Assembly: GCF_018687715.1 (NCBI RefSeq) | Contig: NC_056755.1 | Span: 40,109,501 to 40,173,500 of the forward strand | Origin: Carya illinoinensis | Taxonomy: Eukaryota > Streptophyta > Magnoliopsida > Fagales > Juglandaceae | DNA: 64,000 nt | Direction of reading: 5' to 3' | Shown: positions 1 to 11,709 of the stretch, one piece after another | How positions within the stretch are numbered: position 1 is the first letter of the stretch | Layout: each line of letters opens with the position of its first letter | Made by a program: the position numbers and the translations under genes | The notes under the pieces: model-generated | What the model was told of the DNA's origin: nothing | Databases searched by the model: none | The model's input: only the letters and a program-made list of their open reading frames with translations

Positions 1-1067
1 TATTTTCCTTTGTTGTTGAACTGCCTTCTCTACCAATGTTTTTCAGTTATCAGTTATCACTCTTGCAATAGTGAAAAGTATTTCTCGCCCCTGCTGTACT
101 TGTAACGCATCTATGTTTATGTTGTTGTAGTACGTACGCTGCTTGTTCAATAAAAGGAACTCGTTCTTTTTCCCTGTCCCTTTAATGGTCTCTGTTTCTT
201 TAAAACAAGAGGGGAAGAAGGGATAAGTGAAGTAAACCTCTCACCAATACTTCTCTATCCAAAACAAGAGGAGCAGCAACCAAGTGAAAAAAAAAACATC
301 TAAGGCCATACATCCAAAACGAATCTTGCCACATCTGGAAAAGCAACTATAACGACATGGTAGGTTTTATAGAAGTTCTACAACTTTTCTTCTCTTTACC
401 TCCATGACCAAATCAACCTAGCAAGGATGAAGAGGAAGATGACAAATCCTAGCGTCCTAATTCAGGTTTCCCACATGAAGATAGCGGTAGGCAAACCAAG
501 AGTAGTAAAATTAAATAAAAACTCTACTAGAAAATCTCAAAGATCAGGCTTTTGTCATTTAAAGACCTTACCGCTCAAGAGTGTACAATTAAATGAATCA
601 ATGTCAATGAATTGACAGAACTTAGGATGAGAAGAGCTTCAAGAGAGAAGAAGCATTTCCCTCTTTGGTTTTACACGAGAATTAATTTTGATCCTTTACC
701 ATAGCATATAAGCAACAAACTCCTCCAATATGGAAATTGATCACAGGCTATAATTGCATTTATAGCATGTGTCCATAATAATTTTTAAAGTGAAATTAAG
801 AAAGATGACATCAAGCATCAATCTATATCAAATAGTTTGACATCTATTAATCCGTGAGACACTGTTATAAAGCATATATAATAAAATCAGGGTTGGAAGG
901 GTGACCAACAGCAATAAAGCATCAATATAAACTTGCAGATATATAGTAGGAACAAAGAAACAAGCTACCAGCACATAAGAACACATACATGATGTCAATA
1001 AGAAACATATAAACATACTCATAAATAGGTCACTAAATGTTCCAGCTTGTTCCTCCGAATGAAGAGT
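1..1067. other. intergenic sequence, no gene recognised
   Basis: No convincing coding region is seen. The first 160 bases contain an AATAAA-type signal and could be the 3' end of a gene outside the window. The short ORFs here have no family character and look like chance. Confidence 0.4.
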
Positions 1068-1189
1068 TTCAAAGCATCCTTTTTTTTTTTTTTTGATAAA
1101 AGGGGTGGGGGTTTTTGAACCCAGATTCTCCAATTAGAGAACCAGGTCATATGTCATCAAGCCATCAGGCTATCGGCTTCAAAGCATCC
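1068..1189 (-). mobile_element. short SINE with 12-bp target-site duplication
   Basis: A 98-bp insert (1080-1177) is flanked by perfect copies of TTCAAAGCATCC at 1068-1079 and 1178-1189. Read on the minus strand it begins with a TAGCCTGATGGC segment resembling a pol III A box. A GGTTCAAAAACC segment resembling a B box follows, and it ends in a run of about 15 A. This is the layout of a tRNA-derived SINE. It lies about 280 bp beyond the translocator stop codon, so it may be in that gene's 3' untranslated region. Confidence 0.75.
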
Positions 1190-1460
1190 ATAAAAGTTAA
1201 TTCTCCAATCACAAAAACGAATAGGCAGTATAGGTGACATAAATTCATTAACTTTGAAATTCCAATAACAGAGTCGACACTACTTTAAATGAGAACAAAG
1301 AGAAACAAACCTAATACCACATACTCAAAATAAAGACCCCATCAAGACGAGGAAGCAACTCGATTTAGATCTCCGGTTCCGTTCACTCGTTGTTTCAAAT
1401 CTCTTTGTTCTAAATTTCTAATCCTCATTTCCCTTGAAAATAAAGTACTTAGCAAACGAA
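1190..1460 (-). other. 3' flank of the translocator gene
   Basis: Non-coding sequence between the SINE and the translocator stop codon. It is probably 3' untranslated region, but no polyadenylation site could be fixed. Confidence 0.35.
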
Positions 1461-2501
1461 TCAACCTTGCGTTTCGCTCTTCTTGCCTGTCCCTTCACCT
1501 TCTTTCTCCTCCAACAACCTCCCTGCCTCCTCGTCGGCCTGCTGCGCCTTCTTCTGCGCTTCTGCGGCCTTGAGCGCCTGCAACTTGGAGTGATTGTAAT
1601 ACGCAACACCCAGGAACGCTATAAAGTAACCAAACAAATTGATGGGAGTCACTGTGTCCTTGATTACCGACCAAGAGAATGCAATCAAAAGCCAATCCTT
1701 CACCACACCGGCGACATTCATGGTCAGTGCGGAGGTTTTCCCCACCAGCAAGAACACGGCCAAATTCAACGCAAAGGCACAGAGGGAATTGGTCCCGAAG
1801 ATCACGAAATCCAGATGAAAACTGGAAGTGTCCCTCAACAAAGGGTATTCCATTATCATCCACGGCAAGGACAAGAACACCAAACAACACGGCGCGACAT
1901 AGAAAAGCGACGTGATGGGGTTCAAGCTAATACCTTTTGAATTCAACAAAATCTGGATCAAGACCAGCCGTGTGGCCTCGAATGCGACAGCCAGGAGCTG
2001 CAGCATCACGCCCCAAGAGTCGAACTTGGCCTCGCCGTAGGCGGCGATGGCGACGCCGAGGGAGATGGAGACCATGTTGAGCATGGTGTCGGACTTGAAA
2101 GTGTCCTTTTTGAAGACAAGGCCGATGGAGTAGACGGAGACGGGCATGAGGGCCTTGAGCATCTGGATGAAGGAGACAGAGAGGTAGATATAAGCGGAAT
2201 TGGAGAACCAGAGGGAGAGGGAGTAGAGGGCGCCGATGGGGACGACAGACCTAATGTAGAGGTCTCGGGTCATGGAGGCGGGCTCCTCCACGACCTTGAA
2301 GACGCGGACGAGGAGGTAGGCGATGGAGGAGCAGAAGGCCATATGAATCATGGTGAGCGAGATCGGGAAGGGCCAATTGTAGAGCTTGCGATCCAAGATG
2401 TACTTGTTGTAGACGATGACCGAGAAGCTGAGGGCGATCCAGATCATCACGTACAGGTAGGAGAGAATAGCTTTTCTCATGACGCCATCGGAGAGAGCCA
2501 T
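1461..2501 (-). CDS. KD-group sugar-phosphate / nucleotide-sugar translocator (TPT family)
   Basis: Intronless 346-residue membrane protein of the drug/metabolite transporter superfamily, TPT branch. About ten hydrophobic segments run from residue 12 to 305. The Lys-Asp pair that names the KD group is at residues 268-269, in the segment [11 protein letters not shown] charged, coiled C-terminal tail (about 306-346, rich in K, E, A and Q) is typical of the plant group that includes Arabidopsis At2g25520, At4g32390, At5g11230 and At5g25400, which are also intronless. Members probably exchange a phosphorylated sugar or nucleotide sugar across a Golgi/ER or plastid membrane; the substrate cannot be read from sequence. 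The start is the first Met and matches the family N-terminus MALSDG. No break is seen. Confidence 0.93.
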   Translation of the reverse strand: MALSDGVMRKAILSYLYVMIWIALSFSVIVYNKYILDRKLYNWPFPISLTMIHMAFCSSIAYLLVRVFKVVEEPASMTRDLYIRSVVPIGALYSLSLWFSNSAYIYLSVSFIQMLKALMPVSVYSIGLVFKKDTFKSDTMLNMVSISLGVAIAAYGEAKFDSWGVMLQLLAVAFEATRLVLIQILLNSKGISLNPITSLFYVAPCCLVFLSLPWMIMEYPLLRDTSSFHLDFVIFGTNSLCAFALNLAVFLLVGKTSALTMNVAGVVKDWLLIAFSWSVIKDTVTPINLFGYFIAFLGVAYYNHSKLQALKAAEAQKKAQQADEEAGRLLEEKEGEGTGKKSETQG

Positions 2502-2997
2502 TTTTTTTGGGGAAGGAAATGAGAAATCTGGAAACCCAAAACTTAACCTCTCACCTCTGTGAGAGAATATGAAGAGGAGATAGGCGACTGGGGACAGGGG
2601 AATTAGGATTGAAGTATGTTCGAAGTTAAGATGTGGAGGACTGTGAGATTAGGTCTGGTTCATGTCCTGTGTTAGGGAAAATAAAAACATAAGTAGCAAC
2701 AAAATTACTAGGAATTCTCCCAAGGATGAATCTCGTGATACTCTCCCTCATCACTCATGCTTAGTTTTTATAAGAATAAAGTTAGGTATTCTGCCGGGAG
2801 AGGTTTTTTTTTTTTTTTGCCTCTTTTAATAATTAAGAAAAATTTGTTTAATATTATTATGATTTTTTTAAAATATTTAAAAATATTAAAAAATGATGTG
2901 AACAAAAATTAAAAAAATTCTTTTTTAAGTCTAACGGAAGCTCCTAGCAATGGGTTTAGAATGACTATTTTTATAAATCAATTCAAGTTTTAAAAAA
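2502..2997. other. translocator upstream region
   Basis: The stretch just upstream of the start codon (2502-2660) is the likely 5' untranslated region and promoter. Beyond 2700 the sequence becomes A/T-rich and nothing further is recognised. Confidence 0.35.
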
Positions 2998-3173
2998 AGA
3001 GTAATGCTACATGCAGTCGTGAAATGTATAAACGTCGCACAATTATTTTAAGAAAAAGTGAAGTCCACGATTAAAAAGTTAGTTTTTTTTTTTTTTATGT
3101 ATGTCCCGTATTAATTTATTTTTTTTAAATTATATACCGTTTGTACAACTACGACTGCAAATATTATTTCTCT
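2998..3173. mobile_element. MITE-like inverted-repeat element
   Basis: The two ends are imperfect inverted copies: AGAGTAATGCTACATGCAGT on the left and, read inverted, AGAGAAATAATATTTGCAGT on the right. The interior is A/T-rich and non-coding. The size (about 176 bp) and structure suit a MITE. The exact ends and TSD are uncertain. Confidence 0.5.
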
Positions 3174-4730
3174 TACAAAAATTACTAGTGTAGTTGTACC
3201 ATATGTACTCATTTTATAATAGCGATATTTACGGTTAAAAACTTATAAATTTTACATATTTTTTTATAAAAAATTGGTTAAATTTAAAATTTATACAAAA
3301 ATATTAGCTTTCTAGACCTCGATTTTTAGAAGGGAGTATGTGTGATTTATATATTTTAACAGTGTATTTAACATTACTCTTTTTAATACAAGACTTACTT
3401 GAGCTAGTGTATTAAGCCTGGCCCTCCCCCACGGCAATGATCAACTATGGTTCATTTTTCAGAACCAAAATCTCACGACGTTAAATTCCATTGCGTGGAC
3501 GGTGCAGAAGACAGACTCCAATGTTAATTATACAAAATTCATATGTTATACTTATATATCTCTAAATTGTAAAAGATATTTGACTAGAAGAAGAGTACAA
3601 AACGATGAAAACATTGAAATTTGGAGATAAAGATGAGAGAAGAGGGAGAAGTCCTCAATCTTGAGCGTGTTTGACTCAGTCAGTCATGCCATAGATCGAA
3701 AGGCTGCCTGCATGCACTATTTCACATGTATGCCATGGCTCAAGTTGAAACCAAAATAACGAGGTCCAAACACGGAGTTGTATTTTCTACACTGACAACG
3801 ACCGGAATTGTCCACATCTAAATCGACCTATCTCCTGTTCGAGTGCTCTTCCAACGGCACAGGGATGGATCAGAGGGAAGATTGGTACGTAGAAACTAGA
3901 AACAAGTTAACTGTACTTGTCTGTCCCAACCCACATGTGCATGCCATGTACTCGACGTCTGTCTTCATAAAGGATAGATTCTCTTGGTTTACAGATCAAA
4001 TTCGACCTATTTTAATGGCTAGCTAGTTCCATCTAATTTCACAGGATGTGCTTGGTCCACAATGGCAAGGGTCCGTACCCAACATTTTGTCATATTCTGT
4101 TCTCACTCATGTCGTGCATGTTAGAAAAGTCTTGATCTTAGGGATCAATAAGGCTATTAAAACATGGGAAAATATTAATTTTTTTGTTGCTTTTATCTTG
4201 CATCTCAAACTACCACAACCGTTGCTTTACACCCCAAAATATTAGTTTTTGGTAATCTGTACCCTCCAATCTCTTATCATGATCAAAATTGTGTTGCATA
4301 TCTTATTGTTCAGATCTAGGTTGGGGGTGAAAATTACTAAAAAGTGGTAGTTGGAGTACAAATTGATAGTTTTGGTAGTTTATAGTGTAAATGGATGGTT
4401 TTTTGAGTTATGCTATTACATTCATTTTTGCATATTTTTAACACACTCCATTAAAAAAATATGATGTAACAAATCATATTAGTGGAATGCATAAGAAATA
4501 CTTAAAAGTGACTGCATATAGAATTTCTGAATTTGAAAAAATGGATTCCTCATTAAAAAGTTTTATGAATTCTTAATTTGGATACAATTTTGTTAACCAT
4601 AGCCTAATAGATAAGAATTGATCGTGTTGTGTGTAATACCCCATGAACCATCACGAAGGTTGTATAATTTACAAGCAATGAGATGGTAGAGGGAGCATTC
4701 ACATGATCAAGCTATAGACAATGTTTAGTT

Positions 4731-4767
<37 letters not shown>

Positions 4768-5029
4768 CTATTTAGATATTAACTTTCCAAAAAAAATCAT
4801 AAATCATACTTCTTACTCATTCATTATTTCATTTAAATATTTTATTATTATTTTGTGTCTTTCCAACATTATTATTATTACTACTACATTTTTATTATCA
4901 GTATCTCCAATGACCTATTGGCCTTCTAGAATGGAATAGCTACGCATTTAAATGATCTTGTTTGGAATATAATGAAGGTTGTTAAAAGGAGCCTATTAAG
5001 TTTACCCAAAAAATAAAAAATAAAAATCC
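3174..5029. other. A/T-rich intergenic region with a TA microsatellite
   Basis: No gene recognised. A (TA)n run lies at about 4735-4764. Short ORFs near 3808-4245 show no family motif. Confidence 0.4.
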
Positions 5030-5154
5030 CACAAAAATTAGTTCACAAACTAATATGACTAGATATCTTACGTTCGATCTACTTTATCATAAAAATAGTT
5101 TTACAATCTAATGTACCATAATGAGTCATATCAATTTGTAAGTTTAGTTTTGTG
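5030..5154. mobile_element. foldback MITE, family A, copy 1
   Basis: About 125 bp whose ends are inverted copies: CACAAAAATTAGTTCACAAA at the left and the inverse of TAAGTTTAGTTTTGTG at the right. The interior TTACAATCTAATG recurs in four other places in the window (about 8389, 29611, 32654 and 38061). Confidence 0.6.
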
Positions 5155-6073
5155 ATTATTTTTAGTCTTTCAAACATTTCTCTAAAGGAATTTATGTGCA
5201 CTCACTGTTTAAGGTCATGGCACCTCCTTTGCTGAATTGAGTTGTTGCACTTGGACCACACCTGACACCACCAATTGTGACGATATTCTGATGTTCACCT
5301 CATGCTGGTGGTGGAAGAGCTTCCATGGGCATGGAGCGGATCTAGATCATAAGGCTTACATGTAGCATAGGACAGCCTCGTGACTTTCAGGGGTCCCATT
5401 CTATTTAAGTGCACAAACCCTAGCTTGGAAAATATGAAACCAAACTTCGTGCATAGACAGAAGATAAAAAAAATATGCCTCCTATGATCTTTGGGTTATC
5501 AACTCCCCGTTTTAATCCAGTTGATTTTAAAAGCATTCTAACTATTTTAAACCAAATGACATTCTATACCCTTCAATAAGTAAATGAAACAAAAAGAAAC
5601 ATTGTTGCTAGAGAACAACTGCTCTTGGTGGCCAGCAGGCCTCCGGAACCCCAACATGGGGTAGAATGTGAGTGGGTGGGGAGGGTCTCCCGTCCCTCCC
5701 CTCCATAGGACCAATTGAGGAGGAGGGTCACATGAAGCGGACGATCTCCTCTCTCATTCCCACATTGGCATCGCACCAAGGTTGTTCGACAGGGGATCCT
5801 TCCTCTCCTTGTCCATGAAAGCAATGGCTTTCTAGCCTTTTTTTTTGCTTCATAGGAAGTTCTACGTGCCATTTCTCTTTTCCAATTACATTTAATCTTC
5901 AACCACACACTGTGACAGAAGGGAGATAAAAGTATACGATGTAGCATAACTCATATTATTAACTCCGTAAAAGAAATACAAGATAGTATTACTCAGTGTT
6001 ACTAATCGATTCTTGATATATTGAGAGGAGAGAACATAATTACTAATACAATATCACATAGAAAATGGGCAAT
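5155..6073. other. intergenic region between MITE and PPR gene
   Basis: Nothing is identified with confidence. A 124-codon minus-strand ORF at 5573-5947 has unusual composition and no recognisable domain. Confidence 0.3.
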
Positions 6074-7732
6074 TCATTTAACCCAGCCCTTCAAATTAAT
6101 GATTTTGGACAAGGAATCAAGCGTCGTACATATTTCTTGTGCCTGAGAATGGCAAAGATCACCTGCAAGGAACTCTTCAACCTTGCCACTGACCTCTATC
6201 ACACTACAACCTGGTTTCTTTTTCAGTCTGGAATCAGCAATGGTTTTTCTGACTTTCTTTGCATCCATTTCCCAGCCAGCCTCCCGATACATATTGTATG
6301 AAAGAACACTAGTACCAGAATCAACCACTCCAACATCAATGAGCTTTTTCCAGACTCTGTTCCCAATTTCAACATTCCCGTAAATTCTACATGCACTCTG
6401 TAATGCTCCCCAGATGTTGGCATCTCCTCTGCTGAAGCCCCCCATCTTCTCCTCAATAAACCTCTCGGCTTCCTCTAGCATACCCGCTCTAGCCAAAAGG
6501 TCAACAACACATGCATAATGCTCAAGCTTTGGTACAAGCCCATAAATAGTATCCATTTGTTCAAACAATTTAAGCCCCTGATCAACCATCTTTGCATGTG
6601 TACAAGCTGTAAGGACAGCAACAAATGTTGTATCTGTAGGTTGAGTCCCTGTCGTGGTCATTTCGCTGAATAAATCAAGTGACTTCATTGCATCTCCATT
6701 CATTGCGACACCGGAAATCATAGCATTCCATGCTCCTGCATCTTTCTTCGGAATACTATTGAAAACTAACAGTGCTGATTCCACACAACCGCATTTTGAG
6801 TACATGTCAACTAATGCGGTAGCCAGAATTGGGTTGGACTCAAGATTATGTTGCTTAGCATAGGAGTGGATCCATAGTCCTTGTGTGACTGCACCAAGAT
6901 GAGCACAAGCAGTGAGAACGCTAACAAGCACCGACTCATTAGGCTTTATACCCGTTTCTTGCATTTTCTTAAACAAACTAAGCACCTCTTTGAAGTCACT
7001 GGCCCGAGAATAAGCAGCCATTATCGCACTCCAAGAAATCACGTTCCTCTCAGGCATTTCTTCAAACAACAATCTTGCATTTGCCACGTCCCCCAATTTC
7101 CCATACCCATCAGTCATCGCGGTCCACATAACCACATCCTTCTTCGGAGTTATATCAAACAACAATCTTGCAGTTCCAATGTCTTGAGCTACAGAGTAAT
7201 ACTCAATGAGCGCGCTGACGACAAAAGGGTCATCACTAAAACCGAATGTAACAACATGGGCATGTACTAAACGACCTATTAGCTTCGAATGAGGGACTGA
7301 AAATGTACAAGCTTTGATCAACGGTGGAAAGGTGTAGTTATTAGGCACAAGGCCATAATTCAACATGCCAAAATAGCACAAGATGGCGCGTACCGGTGAA
7401 TGCGATTGAGCATGCCCTCTAATCATAGTATTGTACATGAATATGTTGCGATGACGAAAATGTTCAAAAACCGAGCGAGCATAAGAAAAAAAAGAAGCAT
7501 CATTAGAGGTTGCGGCGATTGAGAGAAGCGGGGCGATGGCGTACGGGTTTACGGGTAAGTGGGATTTGAGGAGGTGGGCATGGATTTGCTTTAGATGGTT
7601 TAGGGTTTTGCATTTCTGGGAGAGGTAAACAAGGGCGTTGTTTTCAACGGTTTTTTGAATCATTTGAAATGGCTGAACATTGTAAGCTGGGACCACTAGC
7701 AATGCTCCATCGTTTTTCAAAATGATGAACAA
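6074..7732 (-). CDS. pentatricopeptide repeat protein (PLS class, E/E+ type)
   Basis: Intronless 552-residue PPR protein. Tandem PPR motifs run from about residue 95 to 440, with hallmark segments such as ALIEYY, NVISWSAIMAAYSR, TALVDMYSKCG and AWNAMISG. The tail (about 450-545) has E and E+ motifs, including KKPGCSVIEVSGKVEEF. It ends without a DYW deaminase domain. Such proteins bind organelle RNA and act in C-to-U editing or RNA processing, recruiting a DYW partner in trans; the target RNA is unknown. The N-terminus has few acidic residues, as expected for mitochondrial or plastid import. Met24 is a possible alternative start, just before the conserved segment LNHLKQIHAHLLK. The frame is intact. 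Confidence 0.92.
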   Translation of the reverse strand: MFIILKNDGALLVVPAYNVQPFQMIQKTVENNALVYLSQKCKTLNHLKQIHAHLLKSHLPVNPYAIAPLLSIAATSNDASFFSYARSVFEHFRHRNIFMYNTMIRGHAQSHSPVRAILCYFGMLNYGLVPNNYTFPPLIKACTFSVPHSKLIGRLVHAHVVTFGFSDDPFVVSALIEYYSVAQDIGTARLLFDITPKKDVVMWTAMTDGYGKLGDVANARLLFEEMPERNVISWSAIMAAYSRASDFKEVLSLFKKMQETGIKPNESVLVSVLTACAHLGAVTQGLWIHSYAKQHNLESNPILATALVDMYSKCGCVESALLVFNSIPKKDAGAWNAMISGVAMNGDAMKSLDLFSEMTTTGTQPTDTTFVAVLTACTHAKMVDQGLKLFEQMDTIYGLVPKLEHYACVVDLLARAGMLEEAERFIEEKMGGFSRGDANIWGALQSACRIYGNVEIGNRVWKKLIDVGVVDSGTSVLSYNMYREAGWEMDAKKVRKTIADSRLKKKPGCSVIEVSGKVEEFLAGDLCHSQAQEICTTLDSLSKIINLKGWVK

Positions 7733-8388
7733 TGTGAGGATCGCAGTGAGACTCGAGAGCGAATTCGGTTACATATCGGGTGCATGCTGCTAGAATCCTC
7801 AAAAACTTTTGAGCGATAATGCCAACTTTTTTTACACTATTTTCTTTTTAGCTGGCCATTGATGCATGATGTTTTGAATTTTAGATAAGTGTTTCTTCAC
7901 AAAGATATTAGTATTCTTGATGAAATTTACTGTTCATACTTGAGATATGGGTTATAGAAATGTAAACTAGATCCTATTCTCGGAGGAACCCTCGAGTTCT
8001 TGTTAAATATTGTAAGATTATTTTATGAATCCCACTTGAGAGCCTGGAGTTTGTGTAAGAATTGAAGACCCTGAAATTCGTGCAATAATTTGAAGTGATC
8101 TTCTTCATTTTCGGATATTTATTTTTCTTAATTTTTTTTTTTTTTTTGCAAGTAACATTACCTATGAGGCTCCGACGATTTGATTCATCATCTTTCAATT
8201 TGATAGGAAAATGCTAGTTTGTCCCCCAACGGAAGTATCCTACTTTGCCCACTAATGCAAGAATTTGATAGGAAAGTGCTAGTTTGCCTCTCAATATGCC
8301 CCCAAAATTTGAAAGTGTATTTTTTTTTTTTCCTTGAAAGTGTGTTTTTTTTAATATTAAAAAAATACTTTAATCATAAAAAAATTAT
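7733..8388. other. PPR upstream region and intergenic sequence
   Basis: The first 100-200 bases are the likely PPR promoter. A near-repeat of GATAGGAAAATGCTAGTTTG occurs at about 8202 and 8268. No gene is seen. Confidence 0.3.
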
Positions 8389-8512
8389 ATAAAAATAAAT
8401 ATATAAACTGATGTGATTTGATGTGGTATGTTATATTATAAACTTATTTTTATTATAAAGCAGATCTAATGAATTTTATGAAATCACGTCAATTTATAAA
8501 TTTCTTTTGTGT
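8389..8512. mobile_element. foldback MITE, family A, copy 2
   Basis: A degenerate copy of the element at 5030-5154. It keeps the conserved interior (TTTTTATTATAAAGCAGATC) and the end segment CACGTCAATTTATAAATTTC. The boundaries are approximate. Confidence 0.5.
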
Positions 8513-8542
8513 AATCTCTTTTTAAGTTCTCTTTCTTCCCAT

Positions 8543-8920
8543 TCACTCGTTTGCAATCTTAACAATTTTCTTATTTCCAATATCATGGTCACCACGAAAG
8601 AGTCCAATGAAAGCAGAAGGGATGCCCTCTACACCATCATGTGTGATGTCTTCGATCGAGGAATTGGAGATTACCTTTACGAAGGTGATGAGAGGCGTTG
8701 TTGATATAAAAGATGTGTAAAAATACATGCAAAAAATCCTCGGATTGAGAGTCTCTTGTACACAACAGGATCTATCATATCTGGTGCAGCTCGCTTTTCA
8801 TTTGTATATTCGGAGATTACCCCAGAAATAGCAACCGTACCAAAACCATTCGTGTTATAAGCAAATCCAACATCTCACCTCCCACATTGTCGAAGTAAAT
8901 GTCAATTCCATCTGCTGGGG
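8543..8920 (-). pseudogene. 2-alkenal reductase / NADP double-bond reductase pseudogene, 3' part
   Basis: On the minus strand the sequence begins at a CCCCAGCAG splice-acceptor-like site. It then reads, in three different frames, DGIDIYFDNVGGEMLD, then VAISGVISEYTNEKRAAPDM and VVYKRLSIRGF, then IPSAFIGLFRGD and KKIVKIANE before the stop at 8543-8545. These are the C-terminal landmarks of the zinc-independent medium-chain dehydrogenase/reductase family (plant 2-alkenal reductases). At least two frameshifts separate the blocks, the middle of the last exon is shortened, and the upstream exons are absent. It is therefore a broken, truncated copy. Confidence 0.8.
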
Positions 8921-9269
8921 AAAATCAATTAAGACCCTCTTTAATTTTCTGATGGTTCTGTACAGAGAAAGATTAGCACAACATTTATAAGGTTCGTGTT
9001 AGGTTATTCTGTCGAAAATCCTATATATCTAGACAGCGTTATGCTATTAACCCATATAGTGTATCGAAAATGCTATTAAACTTGAAGGTCTTAAATGAGA
9101 GAGGGGTAGACACGTGAAGTTGATCCTACAATATTTAATGCTCATTTAATACCGCTCGAAATTATATATACAACAATAAAGTTTTGTAGGGCTTAATCCT
9201 ATTCGATGTATTTATCTCTTTTCTACTTTAGACCATTATGTTTGGATAACTTAAAAGGAGACATTGATC
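8921..9269. other. intergenic sequence before the Copia element
   Basis: No gene is seen. The earlier exons of the reductase pseudogene are not recognisable here. Confidence 0.35.
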
Positions 9270-9274
9270 CAACA

Positions 9275-10616
9275 TGTTGCCCAGATGACTAACACAAGAG
9301 GGGGGTGAATTGAGTTGTATTAAAAAAATAATAATAATTATAAATCAAATATATAATATAAAATATAAACAAAATATGAAATAACAATAAATATAAAGAG
9401 TAAGGGTAAGAGAGAAGCAAACTCAGTATGTTAACGAGGTTCGGCCCCACTGCCTACGTCCTTGCCTCAAACTACCCCTTTGAGGATTCCCAAATTCACT
9501 ATTCAACCTCCTTCAGGTGGAGATAGAAACCTATTACACCTTTGAACAACACCGCTACAAAGGATCCGTGTAGAACACCCTCTACACTTGCAATCACCTT
9601 ACACGTGGTGATTCAACTATTCCCCGTGTAGAATACTTTCTACACGCACAAGGGTTATACACACCCTTTTTCTGATACAAAAATTGATAGTGGGTAGGTT
9701 ATCAGAAAACACTCTTCAATGAGTGAAGTAAGAACAATACAACACAAACTATATCTCTCAAAATGAATAAGGATTAAGGCTCAATGCTTAGAGAAGAGAG
9801 AATGAAAGTTTTGAATGAATGTTGTATGCTCTTGGTATTGTAAATGTGAAGCTCTCAAATGATCTATTTATAGGCATATGAGACTTCATATTCAAATTTA
9901 AAAAGATTCACATGTCAAAGACAACATCATTCACTTTTTCAAAAAATTCAAATAAAAGGTTCTTCTTTTTCAATTGTCAAAGACAACATCATTCATTTTT
10001 TTAAAAAAATTAAACCTAATCTTTTACTTTTGGCATATGACAAAATGAGCACACTTTCATTTTCAAAAAATTCAAACCTAATCTTTTACTTTTTGCATAT
10101 GACAAAATGAGCACACTTTACTTTTCAAAATTTTCAAACAAAATCATCTACCTTTTATATAAGTCCAAAAAAGTATCAATCACTTTTGAAAATATTCAAA
10201 TAAAACATGCACATGTGAAAGATGACAATCAATCATCTTTAATATTTTCAAAATTCAACCCTTTAATCAAGGCATGCACATGTAAAAGATGACAATCAAT
10301 CATCTTTCAAAATTTTCAAATTTAATTTTCAAAAATATTCATGCACATGTGAAAAATGTATTTTAATGCTTTATGATAAAATATTAATTTTGAGCATTAA
10401 TCCTAATTTCGAATTTTGAAGAGATTTACAACATTACTCTATAATTTTAATGTAAACTTGTTCCCTTCTTGCTCATGCTTGTTTTCTTGATGTGCTTGAC
10501 TCCATTGTGTAGACAACTTGAGTTTGAGATTTATTTATTCTTTGAATTCATTTGTTATCATCAAAATCCATGTGTAAATATATAATTACACAAAACTTGA
10601 AATCTTGGGTTCAACA
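9275..10616 (-). repeat. Copia element 3' LTR
   Basis: 1342-bp LTR (TG...CA), nearly identical by eye to the copy at 16696-18036. It contains two or three tandem variants of a roughly 65-bp unit around GCATATGACAAAATGAGCAC (9970-10130). Confidence 0.92.
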
Positions 10617-10634
10617 ATCTCCCCCTTTTTTATG
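10617..10634 (-). other. Copia polypurine tract
   Basis: The minus strand reads AAAAAAGGGGGAGAT directly against the 3' LTR, the expected position and composition of the plus-strand primer for reverse transcription. Confidence 0.85.
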
Positions 10635-11215
10635 ATGACAAATACTTAATAGAACCTGAAGGCTGTATTAATACTTAAGCTCCCCCTGAGAATGTGCGTT
10701 AGTTTTTCAAGCAAAAGTATAAATATAATTCTAAGCATATATAATAAGTTTAGCAATTCAAACAATGTTAATGTTCTAATCTAATACTTCTCCCTCTTTT
10801 GGCATCATTAACAAGGATCCGCAACAAGTAAATGGATCTGAAGAAAACGGTGTGTTAGTAGACACTGTAGATAGTTAAAAAAAATAAATAAATTTCATCC
10901 GTCCGTGACCCGACAAGTGCGACTGGAGATTTGAAAAAATCACCTGATATTGTTGACAAACGAGATTGAAGGCTCCGAATTTCTAAAAAAATGTCATTTT
11001 TACCGATCGGAAAAAAATACATTGCTCTTTGACTTGGATGATAGCTTGTCTTATTCTTTATGCTATCTCTATAAAATTAGTCCTAAGTTCATCCAATCCG
11101 CATCAAGTTTTCTTCTCATCTCTATAACTCATCTGCATTCCTTCAACATTCTCGTTTTAAGCCTTCTATTCTTTTCTTAATAGCTCATTCTTCTAAAATT
11201 TATCTAGATCCATCC

Positions 11216-11617
11216 ATGAGGCATTCTGCATCTCAACTTCCTGTCCTTTCTGCAGCTGTCATTGGTGCCATGTTGCAGCAGGAAAATAATAATCTGACTA
11301 ATAAGTCAGATTCTGATGCTATTTATGACTTGGTGAGTCTTGGGACTCGCTACTCTTCCTCTATTGTTGCTTTTTCGCAGCGGCTACAAGCCAAAAATCA
11401 TGAAGTTGAAAAGTTCAAAGAACAAATTGTTGTACTTCAACGAATTGTTCAAGAGTCTCACACAAGGGAATGAATTATTCGGCAGAAGAATAAACAGTTG
11501 AAATCTTTATTAGATTCTTCATTCCGCTTGTCGGTTCCCATGGATAAGAATGACATAATATTGTATGAAGAGAATGAGCGTCTCAAACATGAGGCTAAGA
11601 ATCTCAAGTTTATGTAA
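11216..11617 (+). pseudogene. antisense ORF inside the Copia 3' region, one internal stop
   Basis: On the strand opposite gag-pol, an open frame of 133 residues runs from an ATG at 11216 to a TAA at 11615-11617. It is broken once by TGA at 11471-11473. The product has no Cys, a serine/hydrophobic start (SASQLPVLSAAVIGAMLQQE) and a heptad-like charged second half (QRLQAKNHEVEKFKEQIVVL, then YEENERLKHEAKNL), suggesting a coiled coil. It lies between pol and the 3' LTR, where some large plant retrotransposons carry extra ORFs, sometimes antisense. The family is not recognised and expression cannot be judged. It could also be captured host sequence. Confidence 0.5.
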
Positions 11618-11709
11618 AAGTATTTAAAAAATCTATCTCTATTTTTATTGACTCTAGTCTATCTTTTAAGAGATATTCATAGCATGCATCATACCTATTT
11701 CTCTTCTGA

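Noticed and set aside
1434..1940. 168-codon plus-strand ORF
   Set aside because: It lies antisense to the clear translocator gene and has no protein-like features.
5573..5947. 124-codon minus-strand ORF
   Set aside because: No domain or homologous feel and an irregular composition; no splice or promoter support seen.
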